IMG/VR virus record: IMGVR_UViG_3300037293_000133
Coordinates: 1-37,683 of that record
Source of the DNA: a virus
Direction: 5' to 3' (one strand)
Length of the DNA stretch: 37,683 nt
Shown: positions 13,853 through 21,096 of the stretch, in pieces
Position numbering within the stretch: position 1 is the first letter of the stretch
Layout: each line of letters starts with the position of its first letter
Program-made: the position numbers and the translations under genes
Notes under the pieces: model-generated
The model's database searches: none
Told to the model about the DNA's origin: nothing
Seen by the model: only the letters and a program-made list of their open reading frames with translations

Positions 13853-15065
13853 TTTTGAAATGTGTTAGTGTGTAGTTCTTTTTTTTCATTACTTGATTGT
13901 ATATTTTCGACTCAATACCACCTTTCGCAAACAGCCAAAAAACAGTATTTTCGGTGCGTTCTTTGGTTGTCAGTCTGTCACGACTTTGCCAATAGCTAAC
14001 CGCTGAGTGGTCTATGTTATAGTACACCAAATAATCAGCCTGACGTAAGCTTATTCCTTCCCGCCCTGCTTGGATTTGCAAGGCGATATACTGAAACCCC
14101 TCCATGTTGAAGGCATCTAATTCAGTAGTCAACTTGTAGCCTAATACCTGCTTGAGGGCATCAAGTTCAGCTTTGAATTTATAAAAAATCCCCAGACGTT
14201 TTTTAGGAAAATTGTTAGCTATGTATTCAGCTTTTGTAAGGTCAAAAATGATAGCATTACCACTTTCACCGATACACGTTCCTGAAAAAACTTGTTGAAT
14301 TTTGCTTTGTTGCTTCACGGCGGTATCTGCCAAGATTGTGTCAGTTTTCCCCCGATAAATACCGTGCGTTGCCAAGTCTTTTGCGATGGCATACGTGAAC
14401 GGTTTCATTTGAACTTCAATCACTTTTTCTGTAACCTTCGACTTGAACCCCGCCTCTTCCTGCGTAAAATCAATTATGTACCCTTCCAGAAAGCGATTGA
14501 TTTTTTGTTCATCAGCTTGGGAGTAATCACTTACATCTCCGTAGCCGAAATTCTTTTTTGTGATGTTGACGAAATCTTTTGCCCACTTATAAAACGTCTT
14601 GTAATCAGCGAATGGACTGAAATTCGACACCCAAAACTGGTGATAGAATTGACTGAAACTTTCGGGCGTTGGCGTACCGGATAGATATATTTGCGGCAAG
14701 TGGGCCCACCGCTTCTTAATCTCGACCGCTGAAACGTTCGGTTTCGGGAACGCACCGTTTCTGTGGTGTTCGTCACAAATTACTATATCAAAATTGCCTT
14801 CTACTTTGTGCAAAGATTCATAGTTAATTACCTCGATACTGAATGCGGGGGTCATTAGTGCGTAATCGTACTGCACCGAACTAATAGCTTTCTTTTTTGT
14901 AATGAATAATACCGACTTCTTCTCAAGCAACTCGCAAGTAAGAAGAGCGGTAAGGGTTTTGCCCGTTCTTACTTGCATCGCTAGATAGACCATCCCTTTC
15001 TCAATGATTTTGTAAGCTGCTCGTTCGGCGATGTCTTTTTGATATTCTCTGAATTGTAGTGTCAT
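13767..15065 (-). CDS. SF2 DNA helicase (DEAD/SNF2-like)
   Basis: A 432-residue helicase. Motif I is MQVRTGKT (30-37), motif II is DEHH (98-101), motif III is SGTPT (129-133), and the C-terminal RecA-like domain carries QAGREGISL and motif VI QSRDRLTTKERTE. Phage members of this group work with a VRR-NUC nuclease, which is encoded immediately downstream and overlaps it. The last 24 or so residues (after THFKNDF) lack family character and coincide with the overlap, so the C-terminus may have been extended by loss of a stop. Confidence 0.9.
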   Translation of the reverse strand: MTLQFREYQKDIAERAAYKIIEKGMVYLAMQVRTGKTLTALLTCELLEKKSVLFITKKKAISSVQYDYALMTPAFSIEVINYESLHKVEGNFDIVICDEHHRNGAFPKPNVSAVEIKKRWAHLPQIYLSGTPTPESFSQFYHQFWVSNFSPFADYKTFYKWAKDFVNITKKNFGYGDVSDYSQADEQKINRFLEGYIIDFTQEEAGFKSKVTEKVIEVQMKPFTYAIAKDLATHGIYRGKTDTILADTAVKQQSKIQQVFSGTCIGESGNAIIFDLTKAEYIANNFPKKRLGIFYKFKAELDALKQVLGYKLTTELDAFNMEGFQYIALQIQAGREGISLRQADYLVYYNIDHSAVSYWQSRDRLTTKERTENTVFWLFAKGGIESKIYNQVMKKKNYTLTHFKNDFGTKNTKQNNQTIREARLVRAENLQS

Positions 15066-15068
15066 AAT

Positions 15069-17414
15069 TTAAAATGGTACTTCGGTTTCTATATTTTTAA
15101 TCGTGAAAAATCTACCTACGGAGTCTTTGCCCCTCTGGAGTTCGAGTTTGTGGAACCTCGCATATCCCTCTATCCAAAGCGAAAACTTCTTATTCGTTAA
15201 CCACTTTTTTACGTCAGGGTATTCCTCCGAAAATCCTTCAAAACATACCTTATTGTACGTGCGTGCATTTTGAGTAAGTGGTTCGTCATTTGTCCACTCA
15301 AAAAACTCAAAAGATGTTTCCTTGATAAATTTTCGAGTATGTAGATTTTTGTAGTTAGTTTGGCTAAGTCCGTAGCTCAAAAAGTACTGCAAACATTGGA
15401 TCATGAAATTGTCAAAATACAACCATTCATCGCTAGACCAATCGTCGAAAAGCATACAACCAAATTCGTCAATCGGCGAGTGGTGTGAACCAAAATAGCT
15501 ACTTAGTTCAACCTCGAATTTTCGACGCTCAAACGAGCCGCCTACGCCCCCGATAGTATAGTTGGTAGTGATTAGTACTTTGGGTGATTTAGCAATGCCC
15601 AAGCGGGTTGCATCTTTGTTCTTTCGCTCAATTGTAATCCCCTCAGTAATGACCGAAAACAAACGTTCAAAATCGAAGTTCTTTTTTACATCGTCGTAGA
15701 CTAAAACTTGCGTATCAATATCAACGGTCTGATAGGTAAATGACTTATCAAAGTCAAATTGCTTCCCGTCCAAAACCCCCACCTTTTTTACCTTTGTTAG
15801 CCCCTGAACAATTAAGCCCTTGCCGCTGCCGCCGTTTGGATTTTCACTAATTACCTCGTCGTTGAAAACAATAGCTTTGTTGTCAGCACTGGTCTTAAAA
15901 GAATGCATCAGATAACCCAATACTGATTTAATCGACTCGTAACGCTCTTTTTCTTTATTCGCTACTAAGAATATGAACTTTCGATACATACCATTTTTGT
16001 AGTCTGCTAATTCAAAAGGGCGGTCAATTATTTGCTTCTCCCAAACGTAGCCGTCTAAGTCAATGTACTCGATTCGTTTGACGGTTTTCTTAGATATTTC
16101 GAGGACACAATTTTGATAGTACAGATAACAAAATTCCTGCGTGTCAGATTTTAGGTTCAAATCAACATTATCCAAGAAACTTAGGTAGTCACCTTTGAAG
16201 TATTTCGTTGCCCCCGCCATTAATTCGTAAGGCTGAAAACCGATATTATCGCGGGTGTGCAGGTCGTTCAAAACAAAGTCTTTAATCTGCTCTTCTTTGA
16301 GAATTGAAACTTTATTTTCGACAATTTTTACAAATACAAAAGATGTTTCATTGGGGTAATACTTGAATATCTGATTCGATTGCAAGTAAGCTTTGAATTT
16401 GTGATGCACAAGATGGTATCTTCCGTTCTTGTCGATACTCCAAAATTCATCAACACTGAGAGTATCTTTGATTTCTTCAATAGCATCGTCAATACCTTCG
16501 ATGTTTTTATATTTGCGACTGATTTGGCGGGAGTTTTTGCCATTCACAATATCTTTTTGAATGCGTTCCCGAATGGTCTTGTTCTCGAATTGTTTCGTAT
16601 TGTGGTCAGCTTCGCGAGAATAAGCAGATTTGACAATTGTATCCACTTCACTTCGAGTAAACGTTCCACTCACGAACTGTGCAAAAAACTCATCGGCATC
16701 GGCCTTTGGAATACCAAATTCATTGAACGCAAATGCCAACTTAATAAGGTTGTCGTTTCGTTTTCCCGGAACAAAACCAAATTTACGCTCCCACCACTTA
16801 CGCAGATTTTCGATAATCGCGTAATGAGAAGTTTCGGGAATAATTACTTCGATAGTACCTAAATCTTGCAATTCAGGTTCTGGAAGGTTATCAAACAACT
16901 TCGATTCGTAATTCACGTAAATGTCTGGGTCGCTGCTTTCAAAACAAACCCGTGAAACGTCTGAGGTACTGATGTCAAAATAAGGCGAATTGTAATAGTC
17001 TTTCAATCCGTCAAAAAAACGTTTGTGTGTGTTAGTATCAGCCGGGATGCGAACGATGCACTTGAAGCCATTACCGGAGGGTGAAGAAAATAATAACATC
17101 GTGTGTTGGTCTGCTTCAAGCGAATCGCGTACAGCTTTCAACTCTTCGTTATTAGGTATCTTATCGAAGTCCAGACAGATTAATCCGCTGTGAACTTTCA
17201 ACCCCGAAGCCGATCTATTTTTGAACGTTCCGCTAAAGCAAATAGACGGGAGCATCTTTTTTAGATTGTTTCGCTTCTCCTTATCCTGCTCTTTTCTTAT
17301 CTGCTCAATTGCAATATGACTGTGACCGCTCCGGATTCGCTCAACTGCCGTTGCCACATGACGGTCAAACCCCGCCGAAGTAGCCAATATATTTTTGAAA
17401 ATGGTAATATTCAT
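15069..17414 (-). CDS. Replicative primase-helicase (BT4734/VirE-N AEP + SF3/D5 helicase)
   Basis: A 781-residue fusion. The N-terminal part matches BT4734/VirE-type archaeo-eukaryotic primases: LDFD (81-84), SPSGNGFK (111-118) and SRVCFESSDPDIYVN (155-168). A helical linker region follows (about 200-300). The C-terminal part is a superfamily 3 helicase: Walker A NPNGGSGKG (525-533), Walker B LVYDD (571-575), motif C VLITTN (613-618) and an arginine finger near 630. It should initiate and unwind at the phage origin; the GACGGT array lies directly upstream of its start. It is the first gene of the leftward replication operon, 3 bp before the helicase gene. Confidence 0.93.
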   Translation of the reverse strand: MNITIFKNILATSAGFDRHVATAVERIRSGHSHIAIEQIRKEQDKEKRNNLKKMLPSICFSGTFKNRSASGLKVHSGLICLDFDKIPNNEELKAVRDSLEADQHTMLLFSSPSGNGFKCIVRIPADTNTHKRFFDGLKDYYNSPYFDISTSDVSRVCFESSDPDIYVNYESKLFDNLPEPELQDLGTIEVIIPETSHYAIIENLRKWWERKFGFVPGKRNDNLIKLAFAFNEFGIPKADADEFFAQFVSGTFTRSEVDTIVKSAYSREADHNTKQFENKTIRERIQKDIVNGKNSRQISRKYKNIEGIDDAIEEIKDTLSVDEFWSIDKNGRYHLVHHKFKAYLQSNQIFKYYPNETSFVFVKIVENKVSILKEEQIKDFVLNDLHTRDNIGFQPYELMAGATKYFKGDYLSFLDNVDLNLKSDTQEFCYLYYQNCVLEISKKTVKRIEYIDLDGYVWEKQIIDRPFELADYKNGMYRKFIFLVANKEKERYESIKSVLGYLMHSFKTSADNKAIVFNDEVISENPNGGSGKGLIVQGLTKVKKVGVLDGKQFDFDKSFTYQTVDIDTQVLVYDDVKKNFDFERLFSVITEGITIERKNKDATRLGIAKSPKVLITTNYTIGGVGGSFERRKFEVELSSYFGSHHSPIDEFGCMLFDDWSSDEWLYFDNFMIQCLQYFLSYGLSQTNYKNLHTRKFIKETSFEFFEWTNDEPLTQNARTYNKVCFEGFSEEYPDVKKWLTNKKFSLWIEGYARFHKLELQRGKDSVGRFFTIKNIETEVPF

Positions 17415-17442
17415 AAAAAAGACGTTTGAATGACGAATAAAT

Positions 17443-17708
17443 GACGGTTGACCGTCTGACCGTCATGTTGTTAAAAACCTTGTTATTAGCGAGTTATGAA
17501 GGAAAAAGCCTAATGACGGTCAACCCCTCCCTTATTCGCAGTTATTTTTTTTTGTTTTATCTTTTGTGTTTTATTTTCTCTGTAACCCTAAATAGACCGT
17601 CTTACCGTCCTTTTACAAGAAAATAGATATATAACTAACTAATAATAAGTAAGTTACAACCACGACGGTCTAAAGCCTTGACCGTCATACTACCGTCATG
17701 TAACCGTC
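17443..17708. repeat. Ten GACGGT/ACCGTC motifs, candidate origin or operator
   Basis: Ten copies of the hexamer in 266 bp: GACGGT at 17443, 17515 and 17664; ACCGTC at 17451, 17459, 17596, 17604, 17681, 17692 and 17703. Several are extended to TGACCGTC or TGACGGTCA, and the first three form a close cluster (17442-17465). Between them lies an AT-rich stretch (17540-17660). Placement between the primase-helicase start and a small HTH gene fits replication iterons or repressor operators. The last two copies lie at or inside the 3' end of the 17696 gene. Confidence 0.65.
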
Positions 17709-17944
17709 ACCTCGGTTATTACTAATTTTGTACTTGTTACTAATTCTACGTATTCCCGAAGAGATTCAATCGCCCTATCTGTAGGATACCTATTCCCGCT
17801 GCACATAGCATTAATGCTGTTGCTAGAAATTCCCGCACCGTGAATCTTAGCAACATCGACAGCCCAGCCATACGAAGTGGGTAGTTTATCCCTCAACGCT
17901 CTCATTAACTCCCTCTTTTGGTTTGCATCACCACGTCCTGCCAT
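17696..17944 (-). CDS. Small HTH-type DNA-binding protein, 82 aa
   Basis: The 82-residue product has a basic N-terminus (MAGRGDANQKRELMRALRD) and a segment WAVDVAKIHGAGISSNSINAMCSGNRYP resembling a helix-turn-helix of the XRE/Cro class, followed by a C-terminal helix. It is the gene next to the GACGGT array, so it may be the protein that binds it, as a repressor or origin-binding protein. Its codons also contain the last array copy. A promoter matching the Bacteroidota consensus lies at 17979-18011. Confidence 0.65.
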   Translation of the reverse strand: MAGRGDANQKRELMRALRDKLPTSYGWAVDVAKIHGAGISSNSINAMCSGNRYPTDRAIESLREYVELVTSTKLVITEVTVT

Positions 17945-17974
17945 AATTGTGTATTTATTTGTAATAATTTGTTA

Positions 17975-18166
17975 ATGCCAAAGTTACGTAAAAAATACGC
18001 AACGGTTACAATAAAATACACAATAAAATATGAAAAATTACGGAGAAAGGGCACAAGGCCTTTGAAAATGGATCTGGATTGTAACATTAAAGGGGCTGTC
18101 GGTCCTAACGGCAGTACTTTTTTTGTGCCAAATGGAACGTTGAAGCCAACTAAGCATGAAGAATAA
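17975..18166 (+). CDS. Possible small basic protein, 63 aa
   Basis: A rightward frame from ATG 17975 encodes a very basic N-terminus (MPKLRKKYATVTIKYTIKYE) and a Gly/Pro/Asn-rich tail. It diverges from the HTH gene and overlaps the next small gene by 11 bp. Its start overlaps the proposed leftward promoter, which lowers confidence. No family recognised. Confidence 0.4.
   Translation: MPKLRKKYATVTIKYTIKYEKLRRKGTRPLKMDLDCNIKGAVGPNGSTFFVPNGTLKPTKHEE
17979..18011 (-). promoter_or_regulatory. Bacteroidota-type promoter for the HTH gene
   Basis: On the minus strand TTG (18011-18009), a 22-base spacer, then TAACTTTG (17986-17979), matching TAnnTTTG. The ATG at 17944 lies 35 bp downstream. This would drive the HTH gene and perhaps the whole replication operon through the GACGGT array. 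Confidence 0.6.
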
Positions 18167-18317
18167 CTCAACGCACGGGGGGCGACGAAAAGGCTCAGGA
18201 CAGCCGAAAAAAGCCCCCACCAAGACGATTGCAGTCCGGGTGCAAGAGAAGCACTACGACGAAATTAAGGAGAAATTGAAAGCCTTGATTAAAAAAGTAG
18301 AGGACCAAGACGAATAA
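18156..18317 (+). CDS. Ribbon-helix-helix-like protein, 53 aa
   Basis: The 53-residue product begins with a Gly/Arg/Lys-rich arm (THGGRRKGSGQPKKAPTK) followed by TIAVRVQEKHYDEIKEKLKALI, the strand-helix pattern of small Arc/MetJ-type regulators. Such proteins bind DNA as dimers through the beta strand. It overlaps the preceding frame by 11 bp. It lies immediately before the four-copy 10-mer array at 18336, so it is a candidate for the protein recognising that array. Confidence 0.6.
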   Translation: MKNNSTHGGRRKGSGQPKKAPTKTIAVRVQEKHYDEIKEKLKALIKKVEDQDE

Positions 18318-18335
18318 TATTTTTACATTTAATAT

Positions 18336-18375
18336 CGCATTATTGCAGGTTATTGCGATATTATGCGTAATATTG
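18336..18375 (+). promoter_or_regulatory. Tandem 10-bp motif, site b (four copies)
   Basis: Four adjacent 10-mers: CGCATTATTG, CAGGTTATTG, CGATATTATG and CGTAATATTG, preceded by TTTAATAT as at site a. One helical turn per unit puts all copies on one face of the DNA. It is upstream of the tRNA-like sequences and the Rha gene. Confidence 0.5.
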
Positions 18376-18405
18376 TAAGCGAGACAGCAACGTTGCTGTT
18401 TGGTA

Positions 18406-18468
18406 TTCGGGGTAGCTCAGTTGGTGAGAGCCTGTTGTTTGTCGCTGGTTCGAGTCCAGCACCCGAAG
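18406..18468 (+). tRNA. Degenerate tRNA-like sequence lacking the anticodon arm
   Basis: Acceptor TTCGGGG/ACCCGAA (six of seven pairs), positions 8-9 TA, D-arm GCTC..GAGC and T-arm GCTGG-TTCGAGT-CCAGC are all present. Only 12 bases separate D and T stems where about 23 are needed, so no anticodon stem-loop can form. Total length is 63 nt. It is either a deleted tRNA pseudogene or a tRNA mimic with another use; it should not decode. Confidence 0.55.
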
Positions 18469-18518
18469 CGACGTAATCGAAAAAAAGGATTTGTCCACCA
18501 CACGGACTACGTAAATTA

Positions 18519-18540
18519 GGCGATTGGGGTATCAGTCGCC
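18519..18540 (+). terminator. Hairpin followed by AT-rich tail
   Basis: GGCGATTG and CAGTCGCC form an 8-bp stem (one G-U) with a 6-base loop, followed by GAATTTATTT. It could end transcripts carrying the tRNA-like sequence. Confidence 0.4.
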
Positions 18541-18687
18541 GAATTTATTTCAATTGCGAAAAGGTTATTTACATCAGTGCTCAAACAAGCACTTACCATT
18601 GATTCTTTAGCAGATAACTAATTGATAATAAGGTAATTGAGGTGGTGCTCAAATCTTTGTTTTTTATACAACAACATAATTTAATAT

Positions 18688-18760
18688 CGCGGGGTAGAAC
18701 AGTTGGCAGTTCGTTGGGCTCATAACCCAAAGGTCGGAGGTTCGAATCCTTCCCCCGCAA
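18688..18760 (+). tRNA. Initiator tRNA-fMet (CAT)
   Basis: A complete cloverleaf of 73 nt without encoded CCA. Acceptor CGCGGGG/CCCCGCA has the C1xA72 mismatch, the anticodon stem is TTGGG/CCCAA with three consecutive G-C pairs next to loop CTCATAA, and the D stem is GAAC/GTTC with A11-U24. These three features together define a bacterial initiator tRNA, not an elongator Met tRNA. T-arm is GGAGG-TTCGAAT-CCTTC. It is followed by a strong hairpin terminator. Confidence 0.93.
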
Positions 18761-18765
18761 CTCTG

Positions 18766-18826
18766 TTTTGGTTGAAAAGATTAATTTAATTACCCCGATT
18801 ATGTCGGGGTATATTTTCAACCAAAA
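18766..18826 (+). terminator. Two-part hairpin terminator after tRNA-fMet
   Basis: The outer stem TTTTGGTTGAAAA/TTTTCAACCAAAA is a perfect 13 bp. Inside it TACCCCGA/TCGGGGTA forms an 8-bp stem with a 5-base loop followed by TATATTTT. The inner hairpin is a good rightward intrinsic terminator; the outer arms make the structure active or stable in both directions. Confidence 0.75.
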
Positions 18827-18859
18827 AAAAGATTCATAGTTTATTATTTAGGGTAGAGA

Positions 18860-18889
18860 ATATCCCTGCTTTTGGCGGGGTATATTTTA
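18860..18889 (+). terminator. Second related hairpin before the Rha gene
   Basis: ATATCCCTGC and GCGGGGTATAT pair with one bulge and one mismatch around a short T-rich loop, followed by TATTTTAA. The 3' arm and tail (CGGGGTATATTTT) repeat those of the terminator at 18804-18817, so this looks like a diverged tandem copy. It lies in the leader of the Rha gene and could attenuate it. Confidence 0.5.
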
Positions 18890-18934
18890 ACCTTCACAAA
18901 GACATTCCGTGTTTTATCATTTGATTCTGAAAAA

Positions 18935-19489
18935 ATGATGTCTAGTAAGCTAATCGCCGAAAGGACTGGAAAGTTACACTCGAATGTCCTTCGTGATATT
19001 CGCACAATGATGGACGAATTAGGGGATTCAGATTTGAATCCTATTGATTATCAAGTAGTTGCGTTACCTAACGGCATGACCGCCGAAGTCTTACTAAACG
19101 AACGCTTATCGCTTTGTCTTGCGTCAGGTTACTCTATCAAACTGCGGATGATGATAATCGACGACTGGGCAAGCATGAAGACACAAGCCCAACTTCCCCA
19201 AGACCCCATCATATTAATGCGGTTGCAACAAATCGAGTTCGATAGTCGGCTAAAACAAGTTGAAGCAAGAATAACGACAAGGCCAGAATACTTCACAATA
19301 GCCGGGTATGGTTCGCTGAAAGGAATTCAAGTGGGATTGAAACGAGCCGCTGAACTCGGTCGCAAAGCATCAAATATTTGCAAGGCGAACGGTTACGAAA
19401 TGGACACAATCCCCGACCCCCGATTCGGACGGGTGAAACTCTACCCAATTAAGGTTTTAGATTTGCTTTTCAATACCAGTATAGCGTAA
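18935..19489 (+). CDS. Rha-family phage regulatory protein
   Basis: A 184-residue protein. The N-terminal part matches the Rha domain: MMSSKLIAERTGKLHSNVLRDI, then AEVLLNERLSLCLASGYSIKLRMMIIDDW (about 52-80). The C-terminal half (about 110-184) contains SLKGIQVGLKRAAELGRKASNICKANG and PDPRFGRVKLYP, an ORF6N/KilA-C-like DNA-binding arrangement. Rha proteins are named for interference with phage growth in hosts lacking integration host factor. The open frame extends upstream to a TTG in the hairpin at 18872, and codons before the ATG look partly protein-like, so a non-ATG start cannot be excluded. Confidence 0.85.
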   Translation: MMSSKLIAERTGKLHSNVLRDIRTMMDELGDSDLNPIDYQVVALPNGMTAEVLLNERLSLCLASGYSIKLRMMIIDDWASMKTQAQLPQDPIILMRLQQIEFDSRLKQVEARITTRPEYFTIAGYGSLKGIQVGLKRAAELGRKASNICKANGYEMDTIPDPRFGRVKLYPIKVLDLLFNTSIA

Positions 19490-19496
19490 TTCATCA

Positions 19497-19524
19497 AATC
19501 CTACGGTCAACCTGCCGTAGGATT
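19497..19524 (+). terminator. Hairpin after the Rha gene
   Basis: AATCCTACGG and CCGTAGGATT are perfect 10-bp arms with an 8-base loop, starting 8 bp after the Rha stop. No U-run follows on this strand. Its left arm and loop read ACGGTCAACC, similar to the GACGGTCAACC copy in the 17.5-kb array. Confidence 0.5.
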
Positions 19525-19542
19525 AAATCAAAAAATGCAATC

Positions 19543-19755
19543 ATGGACCTGAAAGATTCAACCTATATTGTAATCAAAAGGCTCACGTGCAATTATTACC
19601 TCAAAAGATTGACGACAACATTGTGGCGAAGAACCGAAAGACCCAAATTCATTATAACGCTAATGACTCAATCAGAGGTTGTCAACTTCGTAAATGAATC
19701 AAAAGAACTTGGGTGGCCGGTCGAACGTTGGTCAAAACAAACTAAGCAAAAATAA
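19543..19755 (+). CDS. Hypothetical small basic protein, 70 aa
   Basis: A 70-residue basic protein (MDLKDSTYIVIKRLTCNYYL...ELGWPVERWSKQTKQK). It begins 53 bp after the Rha stop, past the hairpin. Composition is protein-like but no family is recognised. Confidence 0.5.
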   Translation: MDLKDSTYIVIKRLTCNYYLKRLTTTLWRRTERPKFIITLMTQSEVVNFVNESKELGWPVERWSKQTKQK

Positions 19756-19828
19756 AATGGACAAATTCACAGAATCTCCCTCCTGACTAACCACTCACCC
19801 ATCGAGATTTGCCGTTCATCACATATGG

Positions 19829-19860
19829 TTGTAACATATATGTTTCTTTTTCTATATTTG
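19829..19860 (+). promoter_or_regulatory. Bacteroidota-type promoter, rightward
   Basis: TTG (19829-19831), a 21-base spacer, then TATATTTG (19853-19860), an exact TAnnTTTG. The ATG of the acidic protein is 46 bp downstream. An imperfect ACATAT...ATATGT inverted repeat (19820-19842) overlaps the -33 element and could be an operator. Confidence 0.7.
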
Positions 19861-19906
19861 TATAAGCAATAAGGGCAACACAGCCCGAACGCTAATCAAT
19901 ACTACC

Positions 19907-20338
19907 ATGAGCGGATTTGGAAACGACCTAAAGCAAGAGCAAAAAACAACTCCACTTTTTCGTAAGGTTTCTGGTGGCAATATATTCAGAAGCGAAGAAG
20001 CTGAATATTGCTTTTCAACATCATTCAGCCGCAAGCTAATAGCAGCAGGCGATTTCGCTATCGTTCTATACTCGAAAGAGTATAGCGGTCTGTACGACTG
20101 TAAAGATGCCGATGCAGGCAAAGACTTCGGTTACGACGAGTTCAGGGTAACAATGTCTAAAGACGAGTTACTTGAAAATATAGACGTAATTGTGGTTCCT
20201 GATTCTTGGAATGACGACATCGAAGAAAGTCTGTTCGATACAGACAAAGACCCTATGGTCTGGATAGATAATCTTTCGGAGTTCGGCAAGGTCGTCTTTG
20301 AATCAGATGCACACTTTGATGTTGACTTTAATTTTTAA
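19907..20338 (+). CDS. Highly acidic protein, 143 aa
   Basis: A soluble 143-residue protein with roughly 31 Asp/Glu against about 14 Lys/Arg, the acid residues dense in the second half (PDSWNDDIEESLFDTDKDP, ESDAHFDVDFNF). No family recognised. It is the first gene behind one of the best promoter matches in the window. Strong acidity and an early-type promoter are the features of DNA-mimic or anti-defence proteins, but that is speculation; an ordinary regulatory protein is equally possible. Confidence 0.7.
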   Translation: MSGFGNDLKQEQKTTPLFRKVSGGNIFRSEEAEYCFSTSFSRKLIAAGDFAIVLYSKEYSGLYDCKDADAGKDFGYDEFRVTMSKDELLENIDVIVVPDSWNDDIEESLFDTDKDPMVWIDNLSEFGKVVFESDAHFDVDFNF

Positions 20339-20342
20339 TATT

Positions 20343-20540
20343 ATGACCTGGAAAGAACGCTATGACCGTATGAAAGTCCACTACGAATGGACTGATACGA
20401 AGGTGTCAGAGATGTGCGGGTACAAATCCAGAGAAAGTTTCTTGAATTCACTCTACTCCGCTAAGAAGTTCCCAATCAAAGGAATGATAATCGTTTTTGA
20501 GTTGGAGAACGGATTGAAAGAATCAAGCAAATTTATCTGA
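20343..20540 (+). CDS. Small HTH-like protein, 65 aa
   Basis: The ATG at 20343 (MTWKERYDRMKVHYEW) is preferred over in-frame starts inside the previous gene. The segment DTKVSEMCGYKSRESFLNSLYSAKKFP looks like a helix-turn-helix, and the rest is a helical C-terminus. It lies 4 bp after the acidic protein gene and just before the 10-mer site c, so it could be a local regulator. Confidence 0.6.
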   Translation: MTWKERYDRMKVHYEWTDTKVSEMCGYKSRESFLNSLYSAKKFPIKGMIIVFELENGLKESSKFI

Positions 20541-20550
20541 AACTTAAAAT

Positions 20551-20570
20551 CGCTATATTACGTTATATTA
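20551..20570 (+). promoter_or_regulatory. Tandem 10-bp motif, site c
   Basis: Two adjacent 10-mers, CGCTATATTA and CGTTATATTA. It is upstream of the terminase-portal operon. A 175-bp leader without a gene follows before the ATG at 20746; I see purine-rich sequence there but no defined RNA structure. Confidence 0.5.
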
Positions 20571-20745
20571 CAATGTAAAACATGTGGGGAAAGTCAGAAT
20601 CTTCGTGAGGGAATAAGTTAAACGGAGAACGAAGTAAACCCGAAGCAAAGAAGTAAAAGCCACGAACAAAGAACGATTACAGTAGCCTTAGACCTTGTCC
20701 AATTTTATAGAGAATATTTTAACGGTATTAATTCTTTTGAATAAT

Positions 20746-21096
20746 ATGAAAAAAGACCCAGAAATACATGAAGAAGCGATTGTAAGATGTATAGAAGCGA
20801 ATAATTTATTTACTTTAGAAATGATATTTTCGTTCTACAAAGGCATCGGGAAAACAACGTTTTATGAACTTGACTTGAACAAGTCGGACAGGGTATTAAA
20901 AGCCTTAGAAGATAATAAAATAATAACCAAGCAAAATCTTTTGTCACGATGGCAAAAAGGTGATAATGCTACGTTACAAATAGCCCTCTTTAAGATAATA
21001 GCTACCCCTGATGAACATAGCCGATTAACGGCAAACAAGACTGAACATTCAGGGTCGGTAGAGATTAAGCCGATAACCGGAATGGTAATAAAATGA
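20746..21096 (+). CDS. Terminase small subunit
   Basis: The ATG at 20746 (MKKDPEIHEEAIVRCIEANN) is used because the longer frame begins with TTG. The 116-residue protein has an N-terminal helical DNA-binding part (LFTLEMIFSFYKGIGKTTFYEL) and the C-terminal signature LSRWQKGDNATLQIALFKIIATPDEHSRL, characteristic of small terminase subunits of this phage group. It recognises phage DNA for packaging and recruits the large subunit, whose gene it overlaps by 4 bp (ATGA at 21093). Confidence 0.85.
   Translation: MKKDPEIHEEAIVRCIEANNLFTLEMIFSFYKGIGKTTFYELDLNKSDRVLKALEDNKIITKQNLLSRWQKGDNATLQIALFKIIATPDEHSRLTANKTEHSGSVEIKPITGMVIK

Larger units (their letters stand above)
18318..18687. other. Non-coding regulatory/RNA region
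   Basis: No credible protein gene. In order it holds the four-copy 10-mer array (18336-18375), a perfect 16-bp palindrome ACAGCAACGTTGCTGT (18384-18399), a shortened tRNA-like sequence (18406-18468), a GC-rich hairpin (18519-18540) and a smaller hairpin AGTGCT/AGCACT near 18576-18594. The TTTAATATCG word that starts two of the 10-mer sites recurs at 18680-18689 and overlaps the first bases of the initiator tRNA. The leftward frame over 18593-18820 is only the antisense of the tRNA. Confidence 0.6.

Noticed and set aside
18593-18820. Leftward 75-codon frame containing RGKDSNLRPLGYEPNELP
   Set aside because: This is the antisense translation of the tRNA-fMet gene, a well-known false protein.
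18872-18934. TTG start for the Rha protein inside the second hairpin
   Set aside because: It would put initiation within a terminator-like stem; the ATG at 18935 agrees with the family N-terminus. Not fully excluded.
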